Source: a virus. From it: a DNA stretch of 64,000 nucleotides. The stretch is taken from the IMG/VR virus record IMGVR_UViG_3300020123_000219, positions 1 to 64,000 of that record; one strand, 5' to 3'. Position 1 is the first letter of the stretch. Every line of letters begins with the position of its first letter. The notes under the pieces are model-generated. The model did no database searches. It was not told the origin of the DNA and was given only the letters and a program-made list of their open reading frames with translations. A program made the translations under genes and the position numbers. Shown here in pieces: positions 57,453 through 64,000 of the stretch.

Positions 57453-59273
57453 TTAGCCTGCGGTCCCCCACGGCCCGTCGGACATGTAGTCCTCCGGAAC
57501 CCCGTGCTCGGTGAAAGCCTTGCAGGTAGCCGGGCGGACCTCGGCCATGCGTGCCTTCAGCCGATCCGTCCCGCTCTCGGCGAGCCACGGCCACGGCACG
57601 GTCTTGCCCGCCTGCAGCGCCGTGATCAGCCGGAACGCCGCGTCAGTCAGGCCGCCGAACGTGTGCCGGTTCGACCCGCCCGACGGCAGCGCCCCGGTCT
57701 TGTACCCGGCGAAGTTCCACATGTACACCGGGACGGTCTTCGGGATCAGGTCATCGATCAGGGTCTCGCTCATGCTGTTCGCCGCGATGCTGCGCCCGTA
57801 CTGGATGCAGTTCGACGGAAGCCACCCCGGCCGGGTCTGCTCGTCAGTCAGGATCACGACCTCCGTGTGGTACGGCTTCAGGTGATCCCGCACCGCCGCC
57901 GGGATATCAGTCCCGCCCGGAGCGGGCTTCACGGAGAACTTCTCCATGATCTTCAGCACCGACTCGCCCTTCCCGAACGGCACCGGCTTCGAATGCGCCC
58001 AGAACTCCGCCAGGTCCGCGTTATCCGCCCGCACCGCCAGCGCGGCGCCGAACAGCGCAGCAGCATCCGCCCAGTCCATGTCCGAATGCTCCGTCATCTT
58101 GTACGCCCACATCGACGGGGACCGGTCCACCAGGACCAGCGGGCGCCGCAGCGGAGTCACGTTCGCCAGCGACGCGTCCAGCGCCTTCTCCAGCGGCCAC
58201 GCCCACCGCAGCGACGGCGCGTTCCTGTACGCAAGCCAGAACGCGAACGGGAACTCACCCGACCGCGCGACCGCCTCCGGGTCGGCCAGACGGGCAGCCA
58301 CCTTCGCGGCGACCGCGTCCGAGATCCCGGCCCGGTCGAAGTTCGCGAGGTTCCGCCGCAGTGCCATGTACGGCATCGACGGGATCGCCGCCTCCCACTT
58401 CCCGGCAGTCATCTCGCCATGCGACGCGGCCCGCTCCCACGTCATCCCCGCCTTCTTAGCCGACTCAGCCGTGATCTTCGACGGATCGCGCATCAGCCGC
58501 TTGTTCTGCCGCAGAACCCGCAGCACTGCCGGGATCTCCGCGTCCTGGTCGTGGCGCCGCGCGATCAGGTACTTCCACAGCACCGCACGGTACGCCGGGT
58601 CGCCCTCGCAGCCCGGAGCGTGATGCCCCAGCGCGCCGCACAGGTAGCACGTGCCGCGAGACGTGGCGTTGTACCGCGCGTTGACGATCTCGATCACGTC
58701 ACCGAACCGGACCGCAGCCGACGGAGTATCGTACTTCGCGACCGCGTACTCCGTGTACAGGCGCGGCAGCGCATCGGCGATGCCGCGCTTCAGGCCCTTC
58801 GGCATGGTGTTCCGGCCGTACTTGGTGATCCAGTACGCGATCAGCTCGCCTGGCTCGTCACCGCGCTGCAGGACAGCGTCGGTCACCTTCCGGACCGTCC
58901 ACTCCTGAGGGTCGGCGCGGTAACGTGCCTCTTCCTTGCGTGCCTGCGCGAACTCGGCTGCGCCGTACACCGGCCCGAGCCGCAGGTTCCCGCCATCGCG
59001 TGCCCGCAGGTAGTTCAGCAGGCCACCGGCCCAGTCAGGGTCCGTGCTGGCGTTCGCGCGCACCAGCTCCGTCCACCGGGCCACCCGGGCGTCCTTGCCC
59101 TCGTGCAGGGTCTTTTCGTCCGGCATGTAGCACGACGCCAGCACGTACAGCTCTGACTTCAGGTCCCGCAGGTAGCCCTGCGCGCCCAGTGCGGTCTTCG
59201 CGTCCGGCGCAGCCTCGGAGAAGACCGGCGACGACGGCAGGGTCGTGACCCTGCCCCTGTTGTACCGCGACAT
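57453..59273 (-). CDS. rsr: Ro60 / Rsr (TROVE + vWA) RNA-binding protein with a zinc-knuckle insertion
   Basis: 606 aa. N-terminal TROVE helical ring (ELYVLASCYMPDEKTLHEGK; WAGGLLNYLRARDGGNLRLG; ELIAYWITKYGRNTMPKGLK; GMTWERAASHGE), then a C-terminal von Willebrand A domain whose MIDAS is D383-R-S-P-S (VLVDRSPSMW), with VVILTDEQTRPGW. Residues 209-222 form C-x2-C-x4-H-x4-C, a retroviral-type zinc knuckle inside TROVE. Ro proteins bind Y RNAs and misfolded RNAs and tether exonucleases; some mycobacteriophages carry them. ATG 59273 lies behind GAGGAGG. A candidate Y RNA lies directly upstream. Confidence 0.93.
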   Translation of the reverse strand: MSRYNRGRVTTLPSSPVFSEAAPDAKTALGAQGYLRDLKSELYVLASCYMPDEKTLHEGKDARVARWTELVRANASTDPDWAGGLLNYLRARDGGNLRLGPVYGAAEFAQARKEEARYRADPQEWTVRKVTDAVLQRGDEPGELIAYWITKYGRNTMPKGLKRGIADALPRLYTEYAVAKYDTPSAAVRFGDVIEIVNARYNATSRGTCYLCGALGHHAPGCEGDPAYRAVLWKYLIARRHDQDAEIPAVLRVLRQNKRLMRDPSKITAESAKKAGMTWERAASHGEMTAGKWEAAIPSMPYMALRRNLANFDRAGISDAVAAKVAARLADPEAVARSGEFPFAFWLAYRNAPSLRWAWPLEKALDASLANVTPLRRPLVLVDRSPSMWAYKMTEHSDMDWADAAALFGAALAVRADNADLAEFWAHSKPVPFGKGESVLKIMEKFSVKPAPGGTDIPAAVRDHLKPYHTEVVILTDEQTRPGWLPSNCIQYGRSIAANSMSETLIDDLIPKTVPVYMWNFAGYKTGALPSGGSNRHTFGGLTDAAFRLITALQAGKTVPWPWLAESGTDRLKARMAEVRPATCKAFTEHGVPEDYMSDGPWGTAG

Positions 59274-59274
59274 G

Positions 59275-59307
59275 AAAAAGTCCTCCTCGCGTCAGCGGCG
59301 GGAGGAC
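59275..59307 (-). promoter_or_regulatory. Hairpin plus T-run masking the Ro60 ribosome site
   Basis: - strand GTCCTCC (59307-59301) pairs with GGAGGAC (59286-59280), which contains the Shine-Dalgarno of the Ro gene. Five T follow (59279-59275), then CATG with the start. It can act as terminator of the upstream RNA and as a translational lock. Confidence 0.65.
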
Positions 59308-59312
59308 GTGCA

Positions 59313-59481
59313 TCAGGTGACCGCGCCCGACAAGAAATGCCGGAAGACATATCAAGGACGGGACTCGAACCCGCGACCTCTACCTGCGTAGGGTAGCGCT
59401 CTTCCAACTGAGCTACCAGCACCGAATGGTGTGCTGTTATTGAAGGAACTCCCGGCGGGCACCCCGGGCGCGGTCATCTGA
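59313..59481 (-). ncRNA. Candidate bacterial Y RNA with tRNA-like module
   Basis: Outer helix: TGACCGCGCCCG (59476-59465) pairs perfectly with CGGGCGCGGTCA (59329-59318), extended beyond an A-C mismatch by TCAG/CTGA. A second helix of 7 bp (59456-59450 with 59345-59339) follows. Inside lies a tRNA-like core at 59422-59350: D arm (GCTC/GAGC), anticodon arm (CTACC/GGTAG, loop CTACGCA), 5-nt variable loop and T arm with TTCGAGT. The acceptor stem has three central mismatches and there is no CCA, so it is not a normal tRNA. This two-part architecture next to a Ro60 gene is that of YrlA-type Y RNAs. Not predicted by any program here; folded by eye. Confidence 0.75.
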
Positions 59482-59629
59482 AGTTATGTCCCCTCACCGA
59501 CAACAATCGGGAAGCGGCTGTGGTTTCCACTGCGAAGGTGAGAAGTAACCGCTGCCCAGCACCCCGGTGACGGGGTAGAACGAAAACTACCCTACATTGG
59601 GGAGTGCCGTTATGCAAGCCTTTTTCGGG
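59482..59629. other. Non-coding, structured stretch upstream of the Y RNA
   Basis: No convincing ORF. Contains a 6-bp hairpin with a GTGA tetraloop (ACCCCG/CGGGGT, 59561-59576) overlapping a second 6-bp hairpin (GGGTAG/CTACCC, 59573-59592). Probably holds the promoter of the Y RNA unit on the - strand, but no clear -35/-10 pair is seen. Confidence 0.4.
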
Positions 59630-59848
59630 TCATCGTCCCGCTGTGCCTTCCGGCAGCACCAGCACGGGTCCTCCGGCGTGCACCGCTGCATGCAGTCCGG
59701 GCATATCCCGTGCCGTTCCATGACCTTCCTTTCCCTTCACGGGCTTGTGGGCGCAGTCGCACCACGTGCCTCCCCGGCACTTCCCGTGCCGCTGCCTGCA
59801 GCACGCCTTGCAGATCACGCCCGCCCCAGGACCAGGCCGCCAAGACAC
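59630..59848 (-). CDS. Cys-rich protein (72 aa)
   Basis: GTG start. GVICKACCRQRHGKCRGGTW then CDCAHKPVKG: five Cys and His, zinc-finger-like, followed by a less ordered tail. The overlapping 126-aa frame on the same strand looks like a shadow. Function unknown. Confidence 0.55.
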   Translation of the reverse strand: MSWRPGPGAGVICKACCRQRHGKCRGGTWCDCAHKPVKGKEGHGTARDMPGLHAAVHAGGPVLVLPEGTAGR

Positions 59849-60024
59849 GATGACTCGTGTACCCGCCGGTCAGCGGCAAGCGCAACGAAATCACGCTGCG
59901 AGTTCGCTGTCCTGTGCCACCCGCACCACCGCTCACCCTGGGTGCACAAAAGTATATACGGTATCTTAATAGGATTTCCGGTGACTTCACCAGCGACCGG
60001 TTCGCTGCTGTACTTTACGGCCAT
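59815..60024 (-). CDS. Small protein downstream of the HNH gene (69 aa)
   Basis: Starts in a TGATG overlap with the HNH stop; GGGAAG upstream. MAVKYSSEPVAGEVTGNPIK then IPYILLCTQGERWCGWHRTA. The 5' half is AT-rich. Overlaps the next gene by 34 nt. No family. Confidence 0.5.
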   Translation of the reverse strand: MAVKYSSEPVAGEVTGNPIKIPYILLCTQGERWCGWHRTANSQRDFVALAADRRVHESSCLGGLVLGRA

Positions 60025-60599
60025 CAGTAGAACTTCCCAACTCCCCGCTCAGTCCGGAGAACGGTCGTTGCTGAGCAACCGACGATCCTTCCCACCTCCG
60101 CCTGCGACAGGCCAGCAGCCCGCAGATTCAGTATTACAGCGGTGCGCTCGGCGAGCGCAGCCCGGTAACCCGCGCGTTCAGGAGCCCTTCTGCGCTCAGC
60201 GTACTCGCGCGCGCATGTCTTGCACTGGCCCCTGGCATTGTCGTTACCGTTCCCCCACGAGTGACCGCACGAGCGAAGCCGACTGCGACGCTCAGTACCA
60301 GAGCGCTGCATGTTCTCCGCGTGGGTAACGGCCTCAAGATGTTCCGGCCAGAAACAAGCCCTAGACCGGCATCCGCGTTCCCAAACGTGGTCGATTTCCT
60401 TCCCTGCGGGGATCGGGCCGTTAAATCTCTCATACGCGACCCGGTGAACATACTCGGGGTGTTCACCCCAGCGACAGACACCGTATCCAGATGACTTGCC
60501 GAGCGGCCAGACCAGGCAGCCGTTAGCATCACGACCCAGCGCGCCAAGCCTGACGTACTCAGGGAAGCACAGTGCCGACATGACATCTTCCGGCGTCAT
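60024..60599 (-). CDS. HNH homing endonuclease with C-terminal HTH (191 aa)
   Basis: GCLVWPLGKSSGYGVCRWGE, YVHRVAYERFNGPIPAGKEI then DHVWERGCRSRACFWPEHLE is an HNH_3-type core; CGHSWGNGNDNARGQCKTCA is a zinc ribbon; and LRAAGLSQAEVGRIVGCSAT a resolvase-type helix-turn-helix. Its start codon is buried in a 16-bp hairpin (60569-60610). Confidence 0.9.
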   Translation of the reverse strand: MTPEDVMSALCFPEYVRLGALGRDANGCLVWPLGKSSGYGVCRWGEHPEYVHRVAYERFNGPIPAGKEIDHVWERGCRSRACFWPEHLEAVTHAENMQRSGTERRSRLRSCGHSWGNGNDNARGQCKTCAREYAERRRAPERAGYRAALAERTAVILNLRAAGLSQAEVGRIVGCSATTVLRTERGVGKFY

Positions 60600-60610
60600 G
60601 TCGGCACTGT
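60569..60610 (-). promoter_or_regulatory. 16-bp hairpin sequestering the HNH start codon
   Basis: Perfect arms 60569-60584 and 60595-60610 with a 10-nt loop. The ATG (60599-60597) is inside the stem, so long transcripts would not be translated efficiently. Hairpin control of this kind is known for T4 homing endonucleases. Confidence 0.7.
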
Positions 60611-60631
60611 ATCACCTACATGATGTGCAGG

Positions 60632-61030
60632 TCAGATCGTCGCGTGCTTGAATACCTTGGCGGCATCCTGGACACCGGTCTGCTCACGCAGCCTGTCCAG
60701 CTCCTCCTGCACCGGGGTCTGCCTCCGGTCGAACTCGCCGTTCCTCACCCCTGCGAGGAACGCATCCCACTCGGCAGCAGTGAACTCCAGCACCGGGCCG
60801 TCAGGGTTCTTCGAATCCCTCACGAGCACCTCGGTTCCCTCTTTCACAGGATGGTAGGACTCGGGGACGGCCGACGCCTCGACGCAGCCGCTCCGCTCGC
60901 TGAAGCTGGACTTGCCCCACCCGACTTCCACGCAGCCGCCGCCGTTCCCGCCGCTGAAGCTCGCCTTGTGCCACGAGACCTCAACGCAGGACTGGCTGGC
61001 GAACGAATATGACGACTTGAACCAGGTCAT
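60632..61030 (-). CDS. DUF397-type protein with three tandem N-terminal repeats (132 aa)
   Basis: ATG 61030 behind AAAGGAAAC. WFKSSYSFASQSCVEVSWHK, WHKASFSGGNGGGCVEV and WGKSSFSERSGCVEASAV are three copies of the W-x-K-S-S-x-S...C-V-E element, followed by one full DUF397 body (VLVRDSKNPDGPVLEFTAAE, WDAFLAGVRNGEF). DUF397 proteins are nearly confined to Actinobacteria and often pair with XRE regulators. A triple repeat is unusual. Confidence 0.85.
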   Translation of the reverse strand: MTWFKSSYSFASQSCVEVSWHKASFSGGNGGGCVEVGWGKSSFSERSGCVEASAVPESYHPVKEGTEVLVRDSKNPDGPVLEFTAAEWDAFLAGVRNGEFDRRQTPVQEELDRLREQTGVQDAAKVFKHATI

Positions 61031-61043
61031 GGGCGTTTCCTTT

Positions 61044-61640
61044 TCATCGGACTCGGAAGTATTCCGTCGGGTGCCACCACTGGTCATAGTGGATGACGCT
61101 GACAGGGGAACCGGAATCGTGCGCCCCCAGAGTGTACCCGGAGCGGTCGTACAGCTCCACGTGCCCGGACCCGTAGAACGCGAGATCGCCTTTCCTCGGG
61201 TGGTAGACGCGGACCAGCTGCCGGCTGCCCAGCATCTCGTACGTCGTCCGGGGCAGGTAAACCCCGGCGTGCCGGTAGGCCATCATCACCAGCCCCGAGC
61301 AGTCGTAACCGTCGTGGCACGGCCCGGTGCCGCCCCACACGTACCAGCAGCCCCTCTGGGACATCGCCCACCTGTAGGCGATCAGCCGCCGGGACGTACC
61401 CGACCGGACCGGGATCAGGTCACCGTGCGCCTTCCCCGAACGGGTAACCAGCACGCGTGCGTCCCGCGCCGCCGGAGCTGCAGGGACAGCAGGAGCAGCC
61501 GGCGCGGCGAACCTGGCTGCTTTCGACAGGGCAGCGGGCTGGGCGAACGCGGACGTGCCGCGCGGAGTAGCCAGCAGAACCCCCGCCAGGATGAAGGACG
61601 CCGCGCCGAGCCACGCAGCCGTGATCTTCGCGCGCCTCAT
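61044..61640 (-). CDS. Secreted NlpC/P60 endopeptidase (198 aa)
   Basis: ATG 61640 overlaps the LysM gene stop (ATGA). A signal/anchor (AAWLGAASFILAGVLLATPR) precedes an Ala/Pro linker. The catalytic domain has YDCSGLVMMAYRHAGVYLPR (C114), GDLAFYGSGHVELY (H160) and a third polar residue. It cuts peptide stems of peptidoglycan; likely a lysin or exit enzyme. Confidence 0.88.
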   Translation of the reverse strand: MRRAKITAAWLGAASFILAGVLLATPRGTSAFAQPAALSKAARFAAPAAPAVPAAPAARDARVLVTRSGKAHGDLIPVRSGTSRRLIAYRWAMSQRGCWYVWGGTGPCHDGYDCSGLVMMAYRHAGVYLPRTTYEMLGSRQLVRVYHPRKGDLAFYGSGHVELYDRSGYTLGAHDSGSPVSVIHYDQWWHPTEYFRVR

Positions 61641-62404
61641 GCCTGGCACCCGTCGTAGCTGCTCCACGGCGAGGCGCCGGCTTCGGCGTAAAGCTTGTCG
61701 AATGCCTCGTACTGCACCGACGGGGGTGCCGTGGATGCGCCGCCCGGGTAGCCGAGGCCCATGCCGTCCCAGGTGGACAGCAGGAACCCGAACAGGCCCG
61801 ACGCCCCCGATGACGGGTTGTAAGCAGCCGGGTCTCCGCCGGACTCGGACGCGATCACGCACGCGGTGAACGCGGCGGGCGGGGTGCCGTAACCGCCGGA
61901 AACCGGCGGAGCGGGAGCGGGCGCCGCCGGGGGCGGCGAGGTGACCGGCTGGGCGGGCTGGGCGGGCTGCGCAGTGGTCACTGGCGCAGGAGGCGGCGGC
62001 GGGGCGGCAGCGCTCTGCGCCTTCGCCATCACCAACGAGGAAACACCCGGCGACGCGGGGATCTGGACGCCGTCACCTGCCTCGATGACGTTCGGGTCCG
62101 GGATCAGGTTTCTGTTCGCCCACCACAGGGCAGGCCAGTCACCAGCGGACCCGAACACGCGGCGGGCGATGACGGACAGCGTGTCGCCCCGCCTGACCAC
62201 GACGTACCGGGGACGTGCAGGCCGTGCGGCCTGCGGGTGCTCCTGAGCAGCCCCTGCCGGGCCGGGAGACGTGAGAGAGATCGTGCCCGCCAGGCGCGCA
62301 GCCGGACCGGGCCGGGCACTGGCGGACGGGACCGCCGCGACCAGGATCGCGGCGGTGGCGGAGACGCCCGCTAGGGACAGGGCGATCCTCCGGGATCGGT
62401 GCAT
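61637..62404 (-). CDS. Secreted LysM / Rpf-like transglycosylase (255 aa)
   Basis: ATG 62404 behind GGAGACAC. Signal peptide (IALSLAGVSATAAILVAAVP), LysM domain 67-117 (YVVVRRGDTLSVIARRVFGS), Pro-rich linker, then an Rpf/transglycosylase-like domain with FTACVIASESGGDPAAYNPS (catalytic E187). Rpf-type enzymes cleave glycan strands. Coupled to the NlpC gene; together a two-enzyme wall-lysis pair. Confidence 0.88.
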   Translation of the reverse strand: MHRSRRIALSLAGVSATAAILVAAVPSASARPGPAARLAGTISLTSPGPAGAAQEHPQAARPARPRYVVVRRGDTLSVIARRVFGSAGDWPALWWANRNLIPDPNVIEAGDGVQIPASPGVSSLVMAKAQSAAAPPPPPAPVTTAQPAQPAQPVTSPPPAAPAPAPPVSGGYGTPPAAFTACVIASESGGDPAAYNPSSGASGLFGFLLSTWDGMGLGYPGGASTAPPSVQYEAFDKLYAEAGASPWSSYDGCQA

Positions 62405-62517
62405 GTGTCTCCAGACACTCGCAGTGCGCGCTGACCGCCAGCGCCCGGCTACGGGGGGTGACGGCAGCGCCTGGTGAAAGGCACAGTAACACATCCGTGA
62501 TCCCGCGCAAACCTTTT

Positions 62518-62552
62518 GATGAAATTTTCATCCGTTCCTTAGCGGCGCTAAG
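62518..62552. promoter_or_regulatory. Two adjacent 15-bp palindromes with a promoter-like region
   Basis: GATGAAA-T-TTTCATC (62518-62532) and CTTAGCG-G-CGCTAAG (62538-62552), each 7+1+7. A -10-like TAAGAT (62549-62554) overlaps the second; TTTTCA (62525-62530) could be a -35. They lie between divergent genes (62404 and 62596) and look like operators. Confidence 0.55.
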
Positions 62553-62595
62553 ATAGTGATAGGTTCCGAAAGACGGGGAACGGAAGGAAACGAAC

Positions 62596-62691
62596 ATGAA
62601 CTGCGACCGGTGCGGCCAGTGGGTCGGGATCGCCAGCAACGGTGAACTAGCCAGGCACAACGACCCGAAGACGGGCAGGACGTGCACCTGA
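62596..62691 (+). CDS. Tiny Cys-containing protein (31 aa)
   Basis: ATG behind GGAAGGAAAC. MNCDRCGQWVGIASNGELAR then HNDPKTGRTCT: a C-x2-C...H...C knuckle. Overlaps the next GTG start. Confidence 0.6.
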   Translation: MNCDRCGQWVGIASNGELARHNDPKTGRTCT

Positions 62692-63008
62692 CGGACAGGA
62701 TCAGGATCTACCTGGAGCCACGCGACCTGTGGGTCGGGCTCTACGTCAGCCCCCGGCACCTCTACTGGTGCCCGCTGCCCTGCCTCGTGGTCAGGTGGAC
62801 GAGGAAACGCAGGATAAAGTACCCGCTGGTGCCGAACTGCGCGGGCTGCGGCCACATGTGGGCTCTCCACGGCCTGAACTACCGAGGCGGCGGCTGCTAC
62901 GCCGACAGCGACTGCCCGTGCCTTGAATACGAGGCTAGTGGTGAGAAGCCCGGAGTTCTTCCCATTCTGCGAGCGCTCGCCGGGACGCTGCGACGACCTC
63001 GGGGGTGA
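62682..63008 (+). CDS. Unknown protein (108 aa)
   Basis: GTG start inside the previous gene. IRIYLEPRDLWVGLYVSPRH, LYWCPLPCLVVRWTRKR and CAGCGHMWALHGLNYRGGG then CYADSDCPCLEY: a common actinophage small-protein style with one hydrophobic strand and a Cys cluster. Its 3' end overlaps the convergent 62935 gene. Confidence 0.7.
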   Translation: MHLTDRIRIYLEPRDLWVGLYVSPRHLYWCPLPCLVVRWTRKRRIKYPLVPNCAGCGHMWALHGLNYRGGGCYADSDCPCLEYEASGEKPGVLPILRALAGTLRRPRG

Positions 63009-64000
63009 TCTTGTGGTGCCCCCAGTGCAGGTCACCGCGAGCCCACCTCTTCACCGCGTTGATCGCGGTGGCGATGGCCTGTGACTCATCCATGCCCTGG
63101 TCCCGCATGAGGGCGTGGGCTATGTGCTCGATATAGTTCGGGAGCTTCTGCGGACGACTGACGTGCCGGTCCGGTGTGTGCCACAGCCCGTGCGTGCCCA
63201 GCAGGTCCGGGGTCGCCTCAAGACGGGGGGTCTCCGCTGACTTCGACACCATCGCCGCGATGTGGTCCCACTCCGACGCCAGTTCCATCCGCAGGTCCGG
63301 ATGCGACCCCATCTCCCCCGGATGGAACCACCCCAGATCCTCCGGGTCACCGTCCGGGTGATCCGGGTCGACGACATGGCCGCGTCGCTGCGGGACCGCT
63401 GATTCTGACGGTACTTCGAGGAAGTACACGCGGTGCTTCCCGTTCGGCGAGTCCACCCAGCCCGTGACCTTCCCGTCGGGCGGCAGGCACCTGGTCTCCT
63501 CCGCCCACTCCCGCATCGCCGCGTCCAGCGGCAGCTCCCCGTCCTCCATCCGCCCGCCCGGGAACTCCCACTTCCCGCCCGCGTCATCATCCGGGTCAGG
63601 GCGGCGCCGCATCATCAGCACCCGCCCGGAATCCGCAGCGTGCACGGCCACCGACGCGGCCCGCATGCCCTTCGACGCCGCCGAGTCGGTCGCTCCCGGG
63701 TCACCCTCGTGGTACTGGTAGTCGTGGGACTTCTCCGCCTCCCGCGCCGTCTCCATGTCAACCCGGCCCACATAGGCGTGGATCGGCTCGCCCAGCTCGT
63801 GGTACGCCACCGCGTGATGATGCCCGTCGATAATGATCAGGTGCGTGCCCCGGTCAGTGTCCGGCCGGTCGATCATCACGACCGGCTTCGGCTGCCTGCC
63901 CGCCGCCAGGTCGTCCTTGATCTTCCGCTTGAAACGGTCGACCTTCGCGTCCTCATGCCCCGCCGCCCACTTCTCCGGGGTATAGTTCACCTGCGTCGCA
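62935..64000 (-). CDS. ParB-like / NUDIX fusion protein, 5' end beyond the window
   Basis: At least 355 aa. The frame stays open to 64000 (a GTG at 63990 is only an internal candidate). ParB/Srx-like part: KPVVMIDRPDTDRGTHLIII then DGHHHAVAYHELGEPIHAYV. NUDIX domain: GGKWEFPGGRMEDGELPLD then AAMREWAEETR, a complete G-x5-E-x7-RE-x2-EE box. The C-terminal helical region (NYIEHIAHALMRDQGMDESQ) resembles tails of phage portal or maturation polyproteins. Likely part of a larger head-module protein. Confidence 0.75.
   Translation of the reverse strand, partial: ATQVNYTPEKWAAGHEDAKVDRFKRKIKDDLAAGRQPKPVVMIDRPDTDRGTHLIIIDGHHHAVAYHELGEPIHAYVGRVDMETAREAEKSHDYQYHEGDPGATDSAASKGMRAASVAVHAADSGRVLMMRRRPDPDDDAGGKWEFPGGRMEDGELPLDAAMREWAEETRCLPPDGKVTGWVDSPNGKHRVYFLEVPSESAVPQRRGHVVDPDHPDGDPEDLGWFHPGEMGSHPDLRMELASEWDHIAAMVSKSAETPRLEATPDLLGTHGLWHTPDRHVSRPQKLPNYIEHIAHALMRDQGMDESQAIATAINAVKRWARGDLHWGHHKITPEVVAASRRALAEWEELRASHH

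Noticed and set aside
59350-59422. tRNA-Arg (anticodon ACG)
   Set aside because: D, anticodon and T arms are good, but the acceptor stem pairs at only 4 of 7 positions and no CCA end exists. It is enclosed by longer helices next to a Ro60 gene, so a Y RNA module is more likely.

Overview
The window is about 64 kb of a tailed actinobacteriophage (siphovirus type) with a high-GC genome. Evidence: a full head and tail structural set, a large terminase subunit, a YqaJ-type exonuclease plus RecT pair, three HNH homing endonucleases, and several protein types typical of actinomycetes and their phages (Lsr2, BldC-like, DUF1707, DUF397, Rpf-like transglycosylase). No integrase was seen. Reading frames run off both ends, so this is part of a larger or circularly permuted genome. 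The host is probably a filamentous soil actinomycete, but this is inference.

Layout. 1-8,400: a partial gene and an HNH gene (-), a cluster of small + genes ending in a phage Lsr2, then terL and three unknown genes on -. Four non-coding repeat arrays are interleaved here (641-816, 3372-3690, 4159-4831, and 6822-6541 on -). Each starts with a hairpin that has a similar 12-nt loop, followed by CGAC-type motifs every ~24-33 nt. 8,400-25,130: a rightward early/middle operon behind a good sigma70-like promoter. It holds a BldC-like regulator, many tiny Cys-rich proteins with ATGA/GTGA junctions, a secreted GH12-like glucanase, YqaJ exonuclease, a complete seryl-tRNA synthetase, RecT, an HAD phosphatase and a VRR-NUC nuclease. 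A 20-bp hairpin at 25,130 closes it against the convergent late genes.

25,210-56,773 is the leftward late operon. From its promoter end it contains Ig-like and glycosidase-like virion proteins, protease/scaffold, major capsid, small virion proteins, a glycosyltransferase and a methyltransferase, connectors, major tail protein, frameshifted tail chaperones, tape measure, SGNH hydrolase, pectate-lyase-like tailspike, large minor tail proteins, membrane proteins and a collagen-like protein. Its likely promoter (TTGACG-16-TATAAT at 56,859-56,886) is followed at once by a palindrome and an intrinsic terminator, the layout of a late promoter controlled by antitermination.

57,186-64,000: a phage Ro60 (TROVE) gene. 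Directly upstream lies a candidate Y RNA made of a tRNA-like core inside a 12-bp closing helix, and a hairpin plus T-run that overlaps the Ro ribosome-binding site. Further right are an HNH gene with a sequestered start codon, a DUF397-like protein, two secreted cell-wall hydrolases (NlpC/P60 and LysM-Rpf), and a partial ParB-like/NUDIX protein.

Most notable: the hairpin-led phased arrays, the Y RNA-Ro60 unit, the phage SerRS, the GH12-like enzyme and the late-promoter attenuator. Several reading-frame breaks (glycosyltransferase, 13.4 kb gene, 26.3-26.8 kb) need checking against reads.
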